DNA from: Ramazzottius varieornatus
Taxonomy: Eukaryota > Tardigrada > Eutardigrada > Parachela > Ramazzottiidae
Assembly: GCA_001949185.1 (NCBI GenBank)
Contig: BDGG01000018.1
Location: 503,210 to 567,209 of the forward strand
Direction of reading: 5' to 3'
Length of the DNA stretch: 64,000 nt
In this document: one piece after another, positions 1-11,609 of the stretch
Layout: every line of letters starts with the position of its first letter
How positions within the stretch are numbered: the first letter of the stretch is position 1
The notes under the pieces: model-generated
The model's database searches: none
What the model saw: the letters and a program-made list of their open reading frames with translations, nothing else
What the model was told of the DNA's origin: nothing
Program-made: the position numbers and the translations under genes

Positions 1-2845
1 TGTGGACAGTCCAGAACTTCCCATGTCCGTCTGGGTAAGAAGCTGTCACTTCGATACAGTAATTTGTGAATGTTTTACGTGTTTGTGGGTCTCGACTTTC
101 GACGGTTGAGGTTATACCAGCTGTCAGTTTGCACTGACTGGATCTGCGCGTGGAGGATGAGTCCGTGTCGGAAGAACCGCTCTTGCTTTCGTCGATCTCT
201 TCCATCGGCCGAAGCAGGTTCAGCTCCCACAGCATCCGCCAATACTTCTCCGACTGCTCGAAGGAGCTGAAGTAGTTGTCACGGATGGTACCGTGGATCT
301 TGTCTTGCATCTCTTTGAAGGAGTCAGCCGAGGGAACTTCTTGAGTCAGCAGCCGGCGAGCGCGCTTCAGCAGAATCTCGTCTTCCATGCTGACTTCGTA
401 CTGCGTCTGCTTGCTGAAGTAGTGGTTGATGATGGCCAGACCTTGGATGCGCAGAAGCTCCAGCTTGTTTTGCGTTCCGGTTTTGTGATATTCCTGAAAG
501 AACAAACAGGAACATTATTCGTAGAAAGCAACAGTTAGGAAGAAACGGAAAAAACCGAAAATTAATGATGTTATTACAAGTGACGCACGCTTTCGGTCAA
601 CAACACTGAAAACCTGCGCCACTTGGGAGAGCAATCAACCTCGACGAGATCGTTTTTCCCCAGTGGCAAACTCTGCCAGCCAATATCAGTGGCACCATGC
701 GCCACGCAAGAAAGTCTTGTCGAGTTTGTTTGCGGTACTCCCAAGCACGAATCCAAATCAACCTGAAAATATCTGAAGAATTGAACAAAAAATTAAAATT
801 ATTCTGGAAATACTTCGGAAAAACTGCGGTTGAAATTAAGTGGCACAAATACTTCAAGAAGTTGTTCGGCGGACGCGCGAAAGCCCGCACACGTCAGGTA
901 GAAATGTATGAGCGGAGTGCCGTTCTTCGACTCCATGTAGCTCATGAGGAAGCTCATAGCCAGCGGGTTCTCCAAGACTTCGTCCATGGTCAGCTTCTTC
1001 ACCGGAACCATGCGAGCGTAGTCGTTGTAGGAGAAGCTCGAGTCTAGAGAATGCTGAGACCGGCTGTCTTCCGACCCGCTTGCCAGAAACCTGATCCTCA
1101 TATCCAGCAAACCTATAGCAAACCGAGAAGTCAAATGAAAGATCGCCAAACAAACCAAATCATTCTGCAAGTGGCGCATGTCACCAGTCAATGACAACGC
1201 AAACGTGCATCACTGGGGAAAACAATCACACTCGACAAGATTTTTTCTCTAACTGGCGCACGTTTCCAGCCGATGATACTGGAAACAACCGCCACTTGAA
1301 ACAAACAATCAAACTGGACAAGACTGACTTTCCCAAGTGGCGCACGCTTTCAGCGAACAACACCGAAGATGTGCGTCACCCGGGAAAACAATCGAACTCG
1401 ACCAGATCGGTTTCCCAAGTGGCACACGTACTCAGTGTGATTGACTGGGAAAGTGCGCGGCTTGGGAAAACAGTCTGATCAAGTTTGTTATCGAGCTATC
1501 AAATACCGAAAACAGCGAGAAAGAAATGTACTTACCTTTCAAGAATACCAGACTGTTCAACCTGGCTTTGATATCGTCGCTGGCGTTCGACGAGACTGCC
1601 GTGTCTTTGGCTCTCTGGATGGCGATCTCCGTCATAAGCATCTGGTCGATGACGCGCAGTTCGTTCAGGTTGGAGCTGGACCGCAGAGCGTGGATAAAGC
1701 TCTCGTTATCGATGGCAATGTTCTCCGGAGTACAGAGCAGCCAGACGATGGTCTGGTTAATGTAGTCGGGATCACAGATGAGCTTGACGAGGGGCTGAAA
1801 AACTTGGGTCGTTAGAATTTCCTTGGCCAGCTCGCGGTATGGAAGGCACTCGAAGGCGCGCTGACTGCCGTGCATGTAGAGAAGCAGGTGGCTCAACTGG
1901 AAGAAGTACTCCTTCTCCGTCGTGTAATCTGAAACAAACAAAACATCTTCACTCAACTCATCTCCAAATCACGTGGAATGAAAAGACAGCGCCAAACAAA
2001 GTGAAACGCTACTGCACAATCAAGAATGACATGAATTAATCACTAATCTTGCAGGACGCATGACGTCACGCTCAGTAAAATGGACCGTTGGCTAAACAGA
2101 AACTTTCGATCGCCGGCTGCGATGTCATATCTAACGATAAGGTATATGGCGTGACACGCATTACACACCCCTTGTTATGACATGACCTCCACTATCCAGT
2201 ACCTTACATCAACATAACATTACCTATGCAAACAGCTGCTCGCGAATATCCAATCTCCTTCTCTTCCAGCTGGAAGAAGGTCTGCTCCGTCGTTCTGTCC
2301 TTCTCCACCGTCTTCGTGGCATTCCTGTACAGCTTAACGTGTGCTGCGAACTCGTTGACCAAGTCTTCTGTACAGATCTGCAGCCAGTTAATATCTTTGC
2401 AGAGAGCTGAGAAGTCAATGATGAAGTTGTGCAGTTCCGCGCGAAGGTAGTGGGGAAACTCGGCGTCATTCTTGAAGTAGTACGAATACCAGGAGAGAAT
2501 GTAGTCGCGGAAGATGTATGAGAGGATATCTTGTAGCTGTTCGTCCACCTGACTGCAACCTGTCAGGCGTTTATCGAGCTTGGGTAACTTCGGTCGCGTC
2601 GTCTGGTCTTTGTACCAGAAACGGCTGGTGAAGTAATCTCGGGGTACGGTGAGCAAGGGGAATTTATGACGGCGGAGGTAGGAGCGGCCGTAGAGCGAAG
2701 CGGTGTAGACGAAACCCAGGAGGAAGAGTGCCGAGCCGTAGAAGAGCAACCAGAAGAATTCGACGAAGTCGAACCCGATGAGCTTGAGGGAGAGAACGGC
2801 GACGATGGCCGCGATGGAAGCTCGAAGGAAAGCTGCATGCTCCAT
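1..2845 (-). CDS. SNX13: Sorting nexin SNX13-like (TM-PXA-RGS-PX), 3' end beyond window
   Basis: Endosomal/ER-membrane sorting nexin. Four exons are visible (2845-2224, 1928-1536, 1112-853, 493-1), all with GT-AG borders. The first ATG in the open frame (2845, MEHAAF) precedes two hydrophobic segments. A PXA domain follows, with KRLTG, FRDYILSWY and, in the second exon, CDPDYINQTIVWLL. The third exon and the start of the fourth form an RGS domain (MSYMESKNGTPLIHFYLT, then FEQSEKYWRMLWEL). The fourth exon enters a PX domain (YCIEVTASYPDGHGKFW) and runs off the left edge, so the rest of PX and the C-terminal nexin domain are missing. Domain order and wording fit SNX13 better than SNX25 or SNX14; SNX25 remains possible. 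An extra 5' exon upstream of 2845 cannot be excluded, because the frame stays open to about 2914. Introns 494-852 and 1113-1535 carry the GTGGCGCAC palindromic repeats. Confidence 0.85.
590..760. repeat. GTGGCGCAC palindrome units in SNX13 intron
   Basis: Two diverged units (TGACGCACGCTTTC ... CTGCGCCACTTGGG; CAGTGGCAAACTCTGCC ... ATGCGCCACGC), separated by CTCGACGAGATCG. Lies wholly in intron 494-852. Confidence 0.7.
1168..1470. repeat. GTGGCGCAC palindrome units in SNX13 intron
   Basis: At least three tandem units (CAAGTGGCGCATGTCACC, CAAGTGGCGCACGCTTTC, CAAGTGGCACACGTACTC), linked by CTCGACAAGA/CTCGACCAGA spacers. Lies in intron 1113-1535. Confidence 0.75.
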
Positions 2846-3675
2846 TCCGATGAAGTGATCCGACTCATTCGAGTCAGGCACATTGACAGTATGGAGTAAA
2901 GTCACATAACGAACCTATCACCAAACGGTACAATGATATTATTACAGCACGATTATGACAAGTAAACCTCGTTCCATAATCCATACTGTTATTCATCGAA
3001 GGATGGCGCACTGGCACCGCTGCTGGCGATCTTCCTCGAGGCTTAATTCCGGATGCTCCATAATCACGACGAACAGACTTCTGCGCGGCATCACGGTACC
3101 TTACAGTACTAGGGAAAAGAGTTATATGGAAAGAAAAAATTTACTAAATTGAGTTTTCTCGAAAATTTCGAAAAAGCAGCTCTGGAGTCTGGACCCAAAG
3201 CAAAATGAAGGAACACCTGGTACAGGGGCCTTGCTCGGCTCGTTGAACCAAAACTGGTAACCTCGACGGTCCCGACCACTTTGTAGTACAGTTGCTGGAA
3301 GTTGTCAGATTTTGGCGAATTTAGCGAATGAAGGAGCGCATGCCGAGCGCGGTACTAAACTACGACATGCACCTACCTACTGCAGCCCGACGCGCACCAA
3401 CACACATAAATTACGTTATGCGGAGGAAGAAACTGCAACCCTCTTTTCTACGCTGACAAGAAACAATCGGGACAAAACAGAACGATACACATTAACATAA
3501 CTTTACGAACTAGCTGACTACAGTTCCGCATCGTTACTTGCGCCGTCAGAAAATCACGAAATATATAATTATTGTAGTTTTACACAAGTAACCGTGTGGA
3601 ACTGAAGTCTGATAATCGAAAGACAACTTGATGGCAATTTCTTATTTACTGAGCATGATCAAATTTTTTGTATAA
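2846..3675. other. Intergenic, no gene seen
   Basis: About 0.8 kb between the SNX13 start and the hAT-like gene. Only short open frames without recognisable motifs. It presumably contains the SNX13 promoter. No repeat family of this window was recognised here. Confidence 0.5.
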
Positions 3676-5755
3676 CTAGGCAGCATTGTACAATTCCATA
3701 TGTTGAAGACTATTATCAAACGTGTCAAAGTCTCTCAAGCGTCTCATATTGAAAGCAAAACTCATCAGAACTGCTATATTATTTTTCTTCATCTGATATC
3801 GCTTTTTTCCAAAGAACGAGTTGATAACACTAAAACATCTCTCAACCTCCACCGAATTAACTGGTGTCCATATATTCTGGAGAGCAATAGCATGCAAGAC
3901 TGCTAGTTCCTTCGAGTGGCTTCTCCAGAACGAATCCAGGTTCTCCGTGTTAATGAACATGACTTCTTCAGCAATCTTCTGGTAGACCCTCCACCCATCC
4001 ATCGGGATTTGACTTATCCCTGTAACGCCCTGCTTTGGAAGGATGGTATCTCGCATGTTGGTCCATTCTCGGTCTTCCATCATTCTCACAGCCTGGCTGA
4101 GCTCAAAAATTCTTACCCCCATCAGGAACTTAGACTCAGGATGTTCCTTGGAGACTTGATTCACTTTGGCTTTCGCTGCAGTGAGCGCAGCAACAAGCTA
4201 GGTCTTGCTTTCGGTGTACCAAAGTTTCCTTGTCCATCCGTTCGTTCTTCCTTCTGCTGGTGTGTGAGGATCCAGTTCGTTGTCCAACAGAAGACCCTCG
4301 AAAGTACTGAAGATTCTTGCTGTCGCTTTTAGCACATAAGGGGCGAATGGTAGGCTGTTGTTTTCACATTTCGTCAGCTCAGCCTCGAGTCTGTCACCGA
4401 TGTGATCAATAGCGCGCAGATGAAACAGAAGCTTGTACTTTTCGTCCATGTTACTGAACATCTCCCGCACGTACTGCAGGCACTTGGCGACTTTACCCGA
4501 CACTTTCAACTGTTCGACAAAGGCCTCGATTTCGTCGATGTACTTGACCCAGTATCGTATGCTCCTCAAGTAGGTTGACCAGCGCGTCTTGCAGTAGAAC
4601 ACCGGGGATGTAAAGTGTAAACCTCGAGCCATGACGAAATCTTTGAACTGCTGCTTCCTTGCACCAGAATGACAGAAGAGTTTCTGAACCCGAGCCAGAA
4701 ACTTGACCAGCAGCGGAAGGTTCTTGATCAGCTCGCCATGGACGTTGTTCCAAGAGTGGGCCATACAGACGACAAACTTAGCATTTGGAATCTGTTTCTC
4801 GAGATGTTGTTTAAACGCGTTATGGTTCACGCTTGCGCCGTCTCCGATTAAGGCCAGACAGTTCACTGCATCCAGACCGTATTCCAGCATCACGCTCTTC
4901 ACAGTATCACCCGTCGTTTGTCCAGTCACACTCTTGGGAATTCCAGTCTGACGAGTTCGCCTTTGCCCGAGTTCTTCGGTATGAGTAACACAGCAAAGAA
5001 ATGTTTTTTGGCAATCGGACTGGAGTCCACTTCGATGGAATACTTCTTGCCTGTAAGAACAACTCAGTTCAGTTTCGGCTATTGTGATCGTAATATCCGA
5101 TGCTTACCGCGAGACTTTTCCATGATGCGTTTCTTTTCAGCCATTTGTATTTCAGAAATACCGACTGTCATTAGCTGCTGCCTTTGAGGTATCGCAGCGT
5201 CACCCTCTACGAATGTCCTTAGGAAATGTCTGAATTTATCGCTAGCAAGGATGGGTACACCGGCGGCAGCAAGACTCCTGAACCAGAGACGACGAAGCTT
5301 GTTGATACGGGTCTTGACTGGCATGTTTTCGGGTCTTTCGTGCAAAACCATGGCTCGTTTCTGGACGTTGCTCTTGTGGAAGGTTGTCTTCACATGCATC
5401 CTCATGCTGCTGGTAGGAGCCGTTACGGGCTTTTTGCAGGCTGGACAGATGACCGACTTTATGTTCCAGTCCTTCTGCTTGGTAATGCCAGACGACGAAG
5501 CATGATAGTGGGGCTTGAGGAGGGTGTGCTGGGAAGTTCGTTTTCCTTGTTTCTTGGTCCTTTGGTGACGCTCAAGATCCGACTCGAATACGGTCTGCTT
5601 CGTCCCGAGGGTGATCACGTTCTTGTTGCATGGATGACATAGAACGTGCTGTTTTTTCGGCGAGAAGTCGAAGTGGCGAAACTCAGGCTGCTGCAGCAGT
5701 CGCTCGGGGGACAAGGATGACCGCTTTCTGGTCCGCTTGGTGGACTTCTGGGTCT
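3676..5755 (-). pseudogene. hAT-superfamily transposase-like gene, frameshifted and with an in-frame stop
   Basis: hAT-type transposase or its relic. The first exon (about 5750-5111) encodes two C2-H2-type (BED-like) zinc fingers: CHPCNKNV followed by H and H, and ICPACKKPV followed by HVKTTFHK. It is joined by a short GT-AG intron (about 5110-5054) to a second exon starting GKKYSIEVDSS. Around 4930 the frame shifts just before TGQTTGDTV, the conserved start of the hAT catalytic region. The next frame runs to 4201 with IGDGASVN, VVCMAHSWNNV and KTRWSTYLRS. A TAG at 4200-4198 interrupts it in frame. The same frame resumes to 3676 and ends in a hATC dimerisation domain (NSVEVERCFSVINSFFGKKR). 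One frameshift plus one stop imply a dead element or an inactive host copy. No start ATG is visible in the first exon, which is preceded by a possible AG acceptor near 5755. No terminal inverted repeats were identified. Confidence 0.75.
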
Positions 5756-6950
5756 ACGAAGCACTAAGCTTGAAATCAGCTTTAATTTCGCTTGTCAGTC
5801 CGAGTAAGAATTTCACACCTGATCTTGCACCGGCGGAACTGTCTCCGGGCAATTATTCTTCAAATTTGGGGGGAGTTCTATCTGCAACCATGTCACATAA
5901 TTATACTAGTGACTCGTCTCCTCTACCACAAACCGTAAAAACGTTAACGGCTTACAGGTTCTTGGCATCGATGGTGTATGATCTGACCACACAGTGAGCA
6001 CTGGGTAACGTGGTTTCCGTTCTGATCAATCTTGACAAGGACTGTTATACGATACTCCATTTTTTGTAACATAACACGGGTCAAATATATCAGTTGCTCT
6101 CTGCTATCCAAACTAATCAAGTAATTTTTGATTCTGGTTTTCCCCTTCCTCTGCGCAAAAAAATAAGGCAAGGATACCTCTAAAAACAACAAGTTCTTCA
6201 ATCAATCGACCAGTCAGTATATCGATCATTCTACAAACAAAGAAAGCGTTTTAATTATCTTATTAGCCGCAAATTATATTGAGTCATAACGATCAAGAAG
6301 TGCTGATTCATATTCCATTAATTTGAATTTTGATTAGCTGGAGGTCCTTTTTCTTGTAGTTTTTACTTTCTTTGATTTTTTTGCGCAGAGGTTTGCCCCT
6401 TTTTTAAGGTACGGCCGGGGCGCACGATAAAAGGAGAGCGGCCGTCCCACTTCGGATGCCCTTGTGGACATTCCTCAGCTATACGCCACTTCCGCACATG
6501 GATTGCCCTTTCTGCCGCCCGTCCGCGTGCCCATAACTGGACGAAGTCCAGAAAACTAAGGCATGGCCTGGCAGTCATAATGGCTGACCAGAGCCCCACG
6601 CAACTTACGGGGATGCTTCCGTTGTTGATGTGGTGCCTGTGAGACTAAACAACATCAAAATTTTTTGCATCGCGTGCCGGCTTTTATAGGCCAGCTGACA
6701 CCGTCTATGGGGTATTTTCCCACTTACCCCATGGCAGCCATCTGGCACGTACGTACAGCCAGCTGACTACGAGTGCAGGCTATGTCGTAGCTGCGGCCAA
6801 TCGCTCCGTTATGCTCCGCCCACACTAGTCAACTGAAAATTTCCAGCAACAAAGCAGTAAATACCCGGCTCCGCCTGCTGCCCGGTGCGGTCGGCCAGAG
6901 ATTCCTGGGGCAATCCCTTGCGGAGGTGACCGCAAGCCTGTGCAGTATAT
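5756..6950. other. Intergenic, no gene recognised
   Basis: AT-rich at 5950-6350, more GC-rich after 6400. A minus-strand frame at 6201-5944 contains C-x2-C and HH (CSLCGQIIHHRCQ). It could be a leftover zinc-finger exon of the neighbouring hAT-like gene, but there is no proof. Nothing else is supported. Confidence 0.4.
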
Positions 6951-7246
6951 AGGCTTCAGGGTTCGGGGGCAGTGCTCAGCAGGTAAGATAAACTCTTCCC
7001 GACCTCCCGAATGGCTTGCCAAAGGTGCTGAATAACGATGAATTAGGCAAATCGGGGTGAAACTACATACAGTACCTACGTAACTTGATTTTTTGAATAA
7101 ATCTTAAATTTAGTTGATTGCCTTTTATTCTTGACTGAGCGATACGTTTTCATCATTTTTATGGCAGGCTAAGCTTGGAGCGCTCTGGTGTCACCGGATC
7201 GGTCGGGAAGAGTTTACCTGCTGAGCACTGTTCGGGGGAACTTCAG
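6951..7246. repeat. Inverted repeat, arms about 50 bp
   Basis: The segment around 6955-7012 (containing CAGTGCTCAGCAGGTAA and AACTCTTCCCGACC) reappears inverted at about 7191-7245 (GGTCGGGAAGAGTTTACC, TGCTGAGCACTG). The arms are imperfect and enclose about 180 bp. It may be a small foldback element or an inverted duplication just upstream of the MetX gene. No clear target-site duplication was found. Confidence 0.55.
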
Positions 7247-7351
7247 GCTGATCTTCTGACTGTCCAAACACCGAGAGTCCGAACTGTCTTCCCACTTTTG
7301 GCTTCTTCTCACTTCCCACCACATGCAGCTCTCGGAACGTTGGGATGCAAG

Positions 7352-9542
7352 ATGATGGCCCAGAATTTACTGCAGGTACTGCGGGATGGCGCAAGGCTGG
7401 CAACTCAACGTGGCAGCGTCAGAGTGAGTAAATTCAACTAATATTCAGCCATCGTTCTTATGTTCGCGGTGAGGAGTTATTTTTTGTCCATTCCTAGGCC
7501 TCCGGGACAGCCAGTGAACGTTTACTGACCTTCGCGGGATCGGCCTGTCATCGTTGGGCGTGCAGAACTGCTGGCATACGTGCGCATTCGACCAACTTCC
7601 GGGGAAGCGCGACTGAGTTTCCCTGCACGATTGTAACGTAACCATCTTCCTTTCCCACTCCATGGCCTTCCATGATTAGTCTATGTTGTGACCATAGAAC
7701 GCCAAAAGGACCAGAGCCCCAGTACGAAAGAGTCAACACGGGATACCAGACATTCACGCTCCCTGAGCCATTCCATTGCCAGTACAACAAGGGCCTCCTA
7801 CCGGAAGTGCACATTGCCTATGAGACGTGGGGCAAGCTCAACCAAGCGCGGGACAATGCTGTACTGGTCTTCACGGGTTTGTCAGCCAGCTCGCATGCTC
7901 GAAGTCAATCGGAAAACCCTCTGCCCGGATGGTGGGAGGAATTTGTCGGACCGGGAAAAGCCCTCAACACAAGCGAGTTCTTTGTCATATGCGCCAACCA
8001 TATCGGAGGCTGTTATGGATCAACAGGTGCGTACCTCGTTCCGTATCCCTACAGGCATTTTTCGAATGCTGCATGACTTTTTCCAGGCCCTTCGTCTATA
8101 AACCTGCTCACTGGACAACCTTACGCCACCACATTCCCCATAATATCAGTCGAAGGTAATGCGGCCTCGCCAGGTTGCAACTTTTTAGACTTAGGACGTC
8201 GGCAAGCGAATGCACCTGGGTTATCACCTAAAGTGGCGCACATTCTCATTGATATCGGCTGGAAGCATGCGCGACTTGGAGGAACGATCGTGTTACGTTT
8301 TAGTGGTACCCCATGTGACGCACATTTACAGTGTTCTAGCCGACAGAGTGCGCCACTTGGGAAAACGCTTTAATTTTTTAGCTCATTTGCCGGGCTACCA
8401 GTTGTTCCTCGAGAAGCTTACTGGATTCGAACAAAGCCGAGGAGGCGTTGCGTTACCAAAAACACGTGGAACTCTGTTTTAGATATGGTACGTGCGCAGT
8501 TCGCCCTTCTGGACCACTTGAACATCAAGACGCTTCACGCTTGTGTTGGGTCTTCGCTTGGAGGCATGTGCTCCGCCCAGGCCGCTGTCCTGTTCTCCGA
8601 TCGAATACGGCGACTGGTCTCCATCTCGGCTTGCACTTATTCGCATCCAGCAAGTATCGCAACTCGCTACGTAGGTTTTTGAATTTCAGCTCAAAACGCA
8701 GAATAATCATTACCAAAGTAAATTATCTTTGTCCTTAGGTTCAGCGGCGCTGTATAATGACGGACCCAAACTGGAGCAACGGCTTCTACTACGGAAATAC
8801 TTACCCGAAGCACGGTATGAAAGTGGCGCGGGAGATTGCGACGATCAGTTACCGAAGTGGTCCGGAATGGCGTCAGAGGTTCGGCAGACAGAAGATCGAA
8901 GGAGCTCCCATCAGCCTCTGTCCCACCTTCCTCATCGAACAATACATCGACTATCAAGGCGAACGAGCTTCTGTCATGCTGGACCCGAACACGCTCCTGT
9001 ACATCTCCAAAGCCATGGACCTCTTCGAACTGACTCCGGAAGAACTCAAGGTACGCTGGAGACCCTTTTGGCTTGTCTATCATGTACCTGCATACGCACA
9101 CTTCGCTAGTCGTAACAGCTCGTCTGTAGGTAGGTGAGTGCAAGACCGGCAAGAGTTCGTTGTCGATCTTCTGTAGTGTGACACCCTCTTTTTAACTTTA
9201 TATTTAACGCCTTTATTTGTTTTCAGAGAATACAGATGCCGACGCTGATTATGGGCGTGACGACCGACGCGCTCTTCCCGGTGTGGCAGCAGCGGGAGAT
9301 GGCGCACCAGTTGATGGAGAACGGGACACCAACGACTTACTACGAGCTGCCGTCTCTGTATGGCCATGATACGTTTCTTCTGGATATTCACGGGGTCGGA
9401 ACAGCAATCAAGGTTTGTGATCAACTGAAGAAGTCTCAGAAACAAACTGGGAATATGTGATGTTTTCCAGGGTTTTCTGGAGACCGCGGTTAGCGAGCAG
9501 ACCGCACTTCGCAACACCATCTCACCGTTTCCTTACTACTGA
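7352..9542 (+). CDS. metX: Homoserine O-acetyltransferase (MetX family), probably mitochondrial
   Basis: Alpha/beta-hydrolase acyltransferase. MetX enzymes transfer an acyl group from acyl-CoA to homoserine (some to serine) in the trans-sulfuration route to methionine and cysteine. Eight exons join in phase: 7352-7423, 7498-7637, 7680-8026, 8087-8155, 8483-8670, 8739-9050, 9227-9412, 9471-9542, giving 461 residues. MetX marks: NAVLVFTGLSASSHA, the nucleophile elbow GSSLGGM, SDPNW-like MTDPNWSNGFY, the acid in GVTTDALFPV and the histidine in YGHDTFLLD. All three catalytic residues are therefore present. The first two exons add about 70 residues rich in R, A, S and T with no acidic residue in the first ten (MMAQNLLQVLRDGARLATQR), typical of a mitochondrial presequence. 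Substrate (homoserine or serine) and acyl donor cannot be read from the sequence. The gene converges on PSMA6. Intron 4 carries GTGGCGCAC palindromes. Confidence 0.9.
8190..8375. repeat. GTGGCGCAC palindrome units in MetX intron 4
   Basis: AAAGTGGCGCACATTC ... GCATGCGCGACTTGG, then CCATGTGACGCACATTTAC ... GAGTGCGCCACTTGGG. Lies in intron 8156-8482. Confidence 0.7.
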
Positions 9543-9821
9543 AATTTCAACGGCGAAACGTCAAAAATCCTTCCTGCCTTTTTTAGGTTTTTAATTTTTT
9601 ATCCAGAACTCAAATTTCTCGTCGTATCACTGGCCGGTGAACTTCTTCTAGACTGATTTACAAAAATTAACATTATGATACTAGTAACTTTTCCGCGAGA
9701 AGTTTTATTTCCTCATGGGAAAAGTGTGATCTACTGTGATGAAAAATCAGCGACTCCAGTAGGAAACAATATTTCTATTTCGAAAAACGTGAGACAGCAG
9801 AAAGAGAAGTATGGAAGAATA

Positions 9822-10832
9822 TTAGTCTTTCTCGGACAAAGCCACAAGATGATGATCAACTTCCGCCTCTGTCAGAACACGGAAAACTGGGTTGTCTTTC
9901 GTCACGAGGCCCACTTCAATTTCTGAAGCTTTGAAGTCGATAGCCATCACGGAAGAAAAGCAGTTCAGCGCCAACTGAAAATAAGAAACAAACTTTGTAT
10001 GAGGCATCCAGGCTAATTTAGACCTGCGGCTTCGTGAACCTGCATACTCGGGCACCACAAAGCATCCAGTACCCAGTGTACGCACGTTAACGAACTTCGT
10101 GCACTAGCATACACGGAGCTCGTAACAATTTGCCTATAATCTATATGCATGTCGGTGAAACAGATTTACCTGTATGACTTCATCGTCGTTTAGCGTTGCC
10201 TGTTGCTTCAGCGATTTCTCCAAGAAGGCATTCACCTCCGCCTGTTTTGCCCCCACCCCAATGCCTCTAAACCCACAGTAGAATCCCGCAGGATCAGTCT
10301 TGTACAGTTGCGGTCCCTTCTCGGCGTCATAGCCGATCATCATCATGGAGCAGCCCAGTGGGCGCATGAAGGCATTCTGGGTGTAGACCTGGTTGATATC
10401 GGCCAACCTCTTACACAGCATGTCCAGCGGGATCTCATAGCCATACTTGTACTTCCATTCAGCCGCCTCGTAACGGGCTCGCTCCACTTGCGAGCGAGCA
10501 TCGCCGATGAGACCGGTCATAACACAGCCGTGACTCTCGGTTAGCTTGTACAGGTTGGAGACGGAAGCAGGATCCAGGAGACGGTCGGGAACTTTCTTTT
10601 GAGTAACAACGATGGCTGCCGAGGTACCTTTCAGTCCGACGGACGTGTGGCCGGTGACACTGATGGCTTTGAAGGCATATTCTGGAAGAAAACCGACAGC
10701 AATTAAACTGTCCATTCAATCAAGCACAATCAATCAGAGTGATAACACATACTTACCAACTTGATACAAACGTCCTTCTGGTGAGAAAATTGTGAGGAAA
10801 CGATCGAATCCAGAGCTCGATCCGCGCGACAT
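9822..10832 (-). CDS. PSMA6: Proteasome 20S subunit alpha type-6
   Basis: Alpha-ring subunit of the 20S proteasome; structural, without a catalytic threonine. Three exons (10832-10757, 10681-10170, 9974-9822) join in phase to 246 residues, the usual length of animal PSMA6. The start [20 protein letters not shown] is the family N-terminus with the YSPEGR-type gating motif. Further marks are [55 protein letters not shown] and the C-terminal SEIEVGLVT. All expected blocks are intact. The 3' end faces the MetX 3' end 280 bp away. The start lies 1.09 kb from RBBP4 in divergent arrangement, with a transposon in between. No GTGGCGCAC repeat lies in its two introns. Confidence 0.97.
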
Positions 10833-11020
10833 GATAAAAACGTTGAAGATCCTCCTTCAGTCTTTCAGTTCTGACTTTCCCGTCAAGGTATCCGCGTTCG
10901 AAGAGGCCCAGAAGGGAGAAAATTCAATTTTGCTGAATAACGAAAATATTTCTAATCTGAATGTTTTGAATGCGGACTTTCCATCGTTCAGTCACTTCAG
11001 TGGAACTGGAATTGATCATC

Positions 11021-11609
11021 CGTTCCGTCAGAGATGGGATAAATGTGATATACCGAAATCTACCGAAACTAAATCGAACTTATCGATATGGTATGAGAAA
11101 TTACCGAAACCGGAATTACCGGTGCGAGTCTCACATGGAAAAACCGATTTCGGTGTGCGTTCGCACCAAACCGATGCCAAATCGAAATTTTTCGGTAGAT
11201 TGAAACATACCGAAAGGCCCAGAAAGATGAGAGTTTGACCGATTTCTAAGCGATCCCGAGAAAGTTTTCGGCTTGCAGACTGTATTCCTGCTATCTTGAT
11301 AGACAGCCATCCGGTGGCGGAAAACCTCTCAACATCTCAAGACACGCCAAGCGTTGTAAGCTTGCGGCTAGCCCCGTTTTGCGCCAGTTTTACCTGGTTT
11401 TCCCCGTTAATAAGAGAAATTTTTTTTCCGGTTTACAGATTTTTCGGTTTGATTTGGTGTGATAAATCGAAATTTCGGTGCAGCAATTTACCAAATCAAA
11501 AATATCGGTGTGGACTTCACACTGAAATTTTCGATTCGGTGTGAGAGTTTACCAAATCGGATAATACCAAACCGAACTTCATCACACTTATCCCATCTCT
11601 ACGTTCCGC
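11021..11609. mobile_element. hAT-type non-autonomous element, 573 bp, with 8-bp target duplication
   Basis: The element spans 11029-11601. It begins CAGAGATGGGATAAATGTGAT-like and ends with the inverse (TTATCCCATCTCTA), so the terminal inverted repeats read YAGAGATGGGATAA. It is flanked by CGTTCCGT at 11021-11028 and CGTTCCGC at 11602-11609, an 8-bp duplication with one mismatch. The interior is full of direct and inverted TACCGAAA/CCGATTTCGG motifs and has no coding capacity. Terminal sequence and duplication length fit hAT. It sits between the divergent PSMA6 and RBBP4 starts. Confidence 0.75.

Noticed and set aside
590-760. GTGGCGCAC repeats considered as a CRISPR array
   Set aside because: Units are palindromic hairpins with diverged spacers of constant sequence in introns of animal genes; no identical repeats with unique spacers.
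7352-9542. MetX gene as bacterial contamination
   Set aside because: It has seven spliceosomal introns, animal-type leader exons and an animal repeat in an intron, and sits between animal genes.
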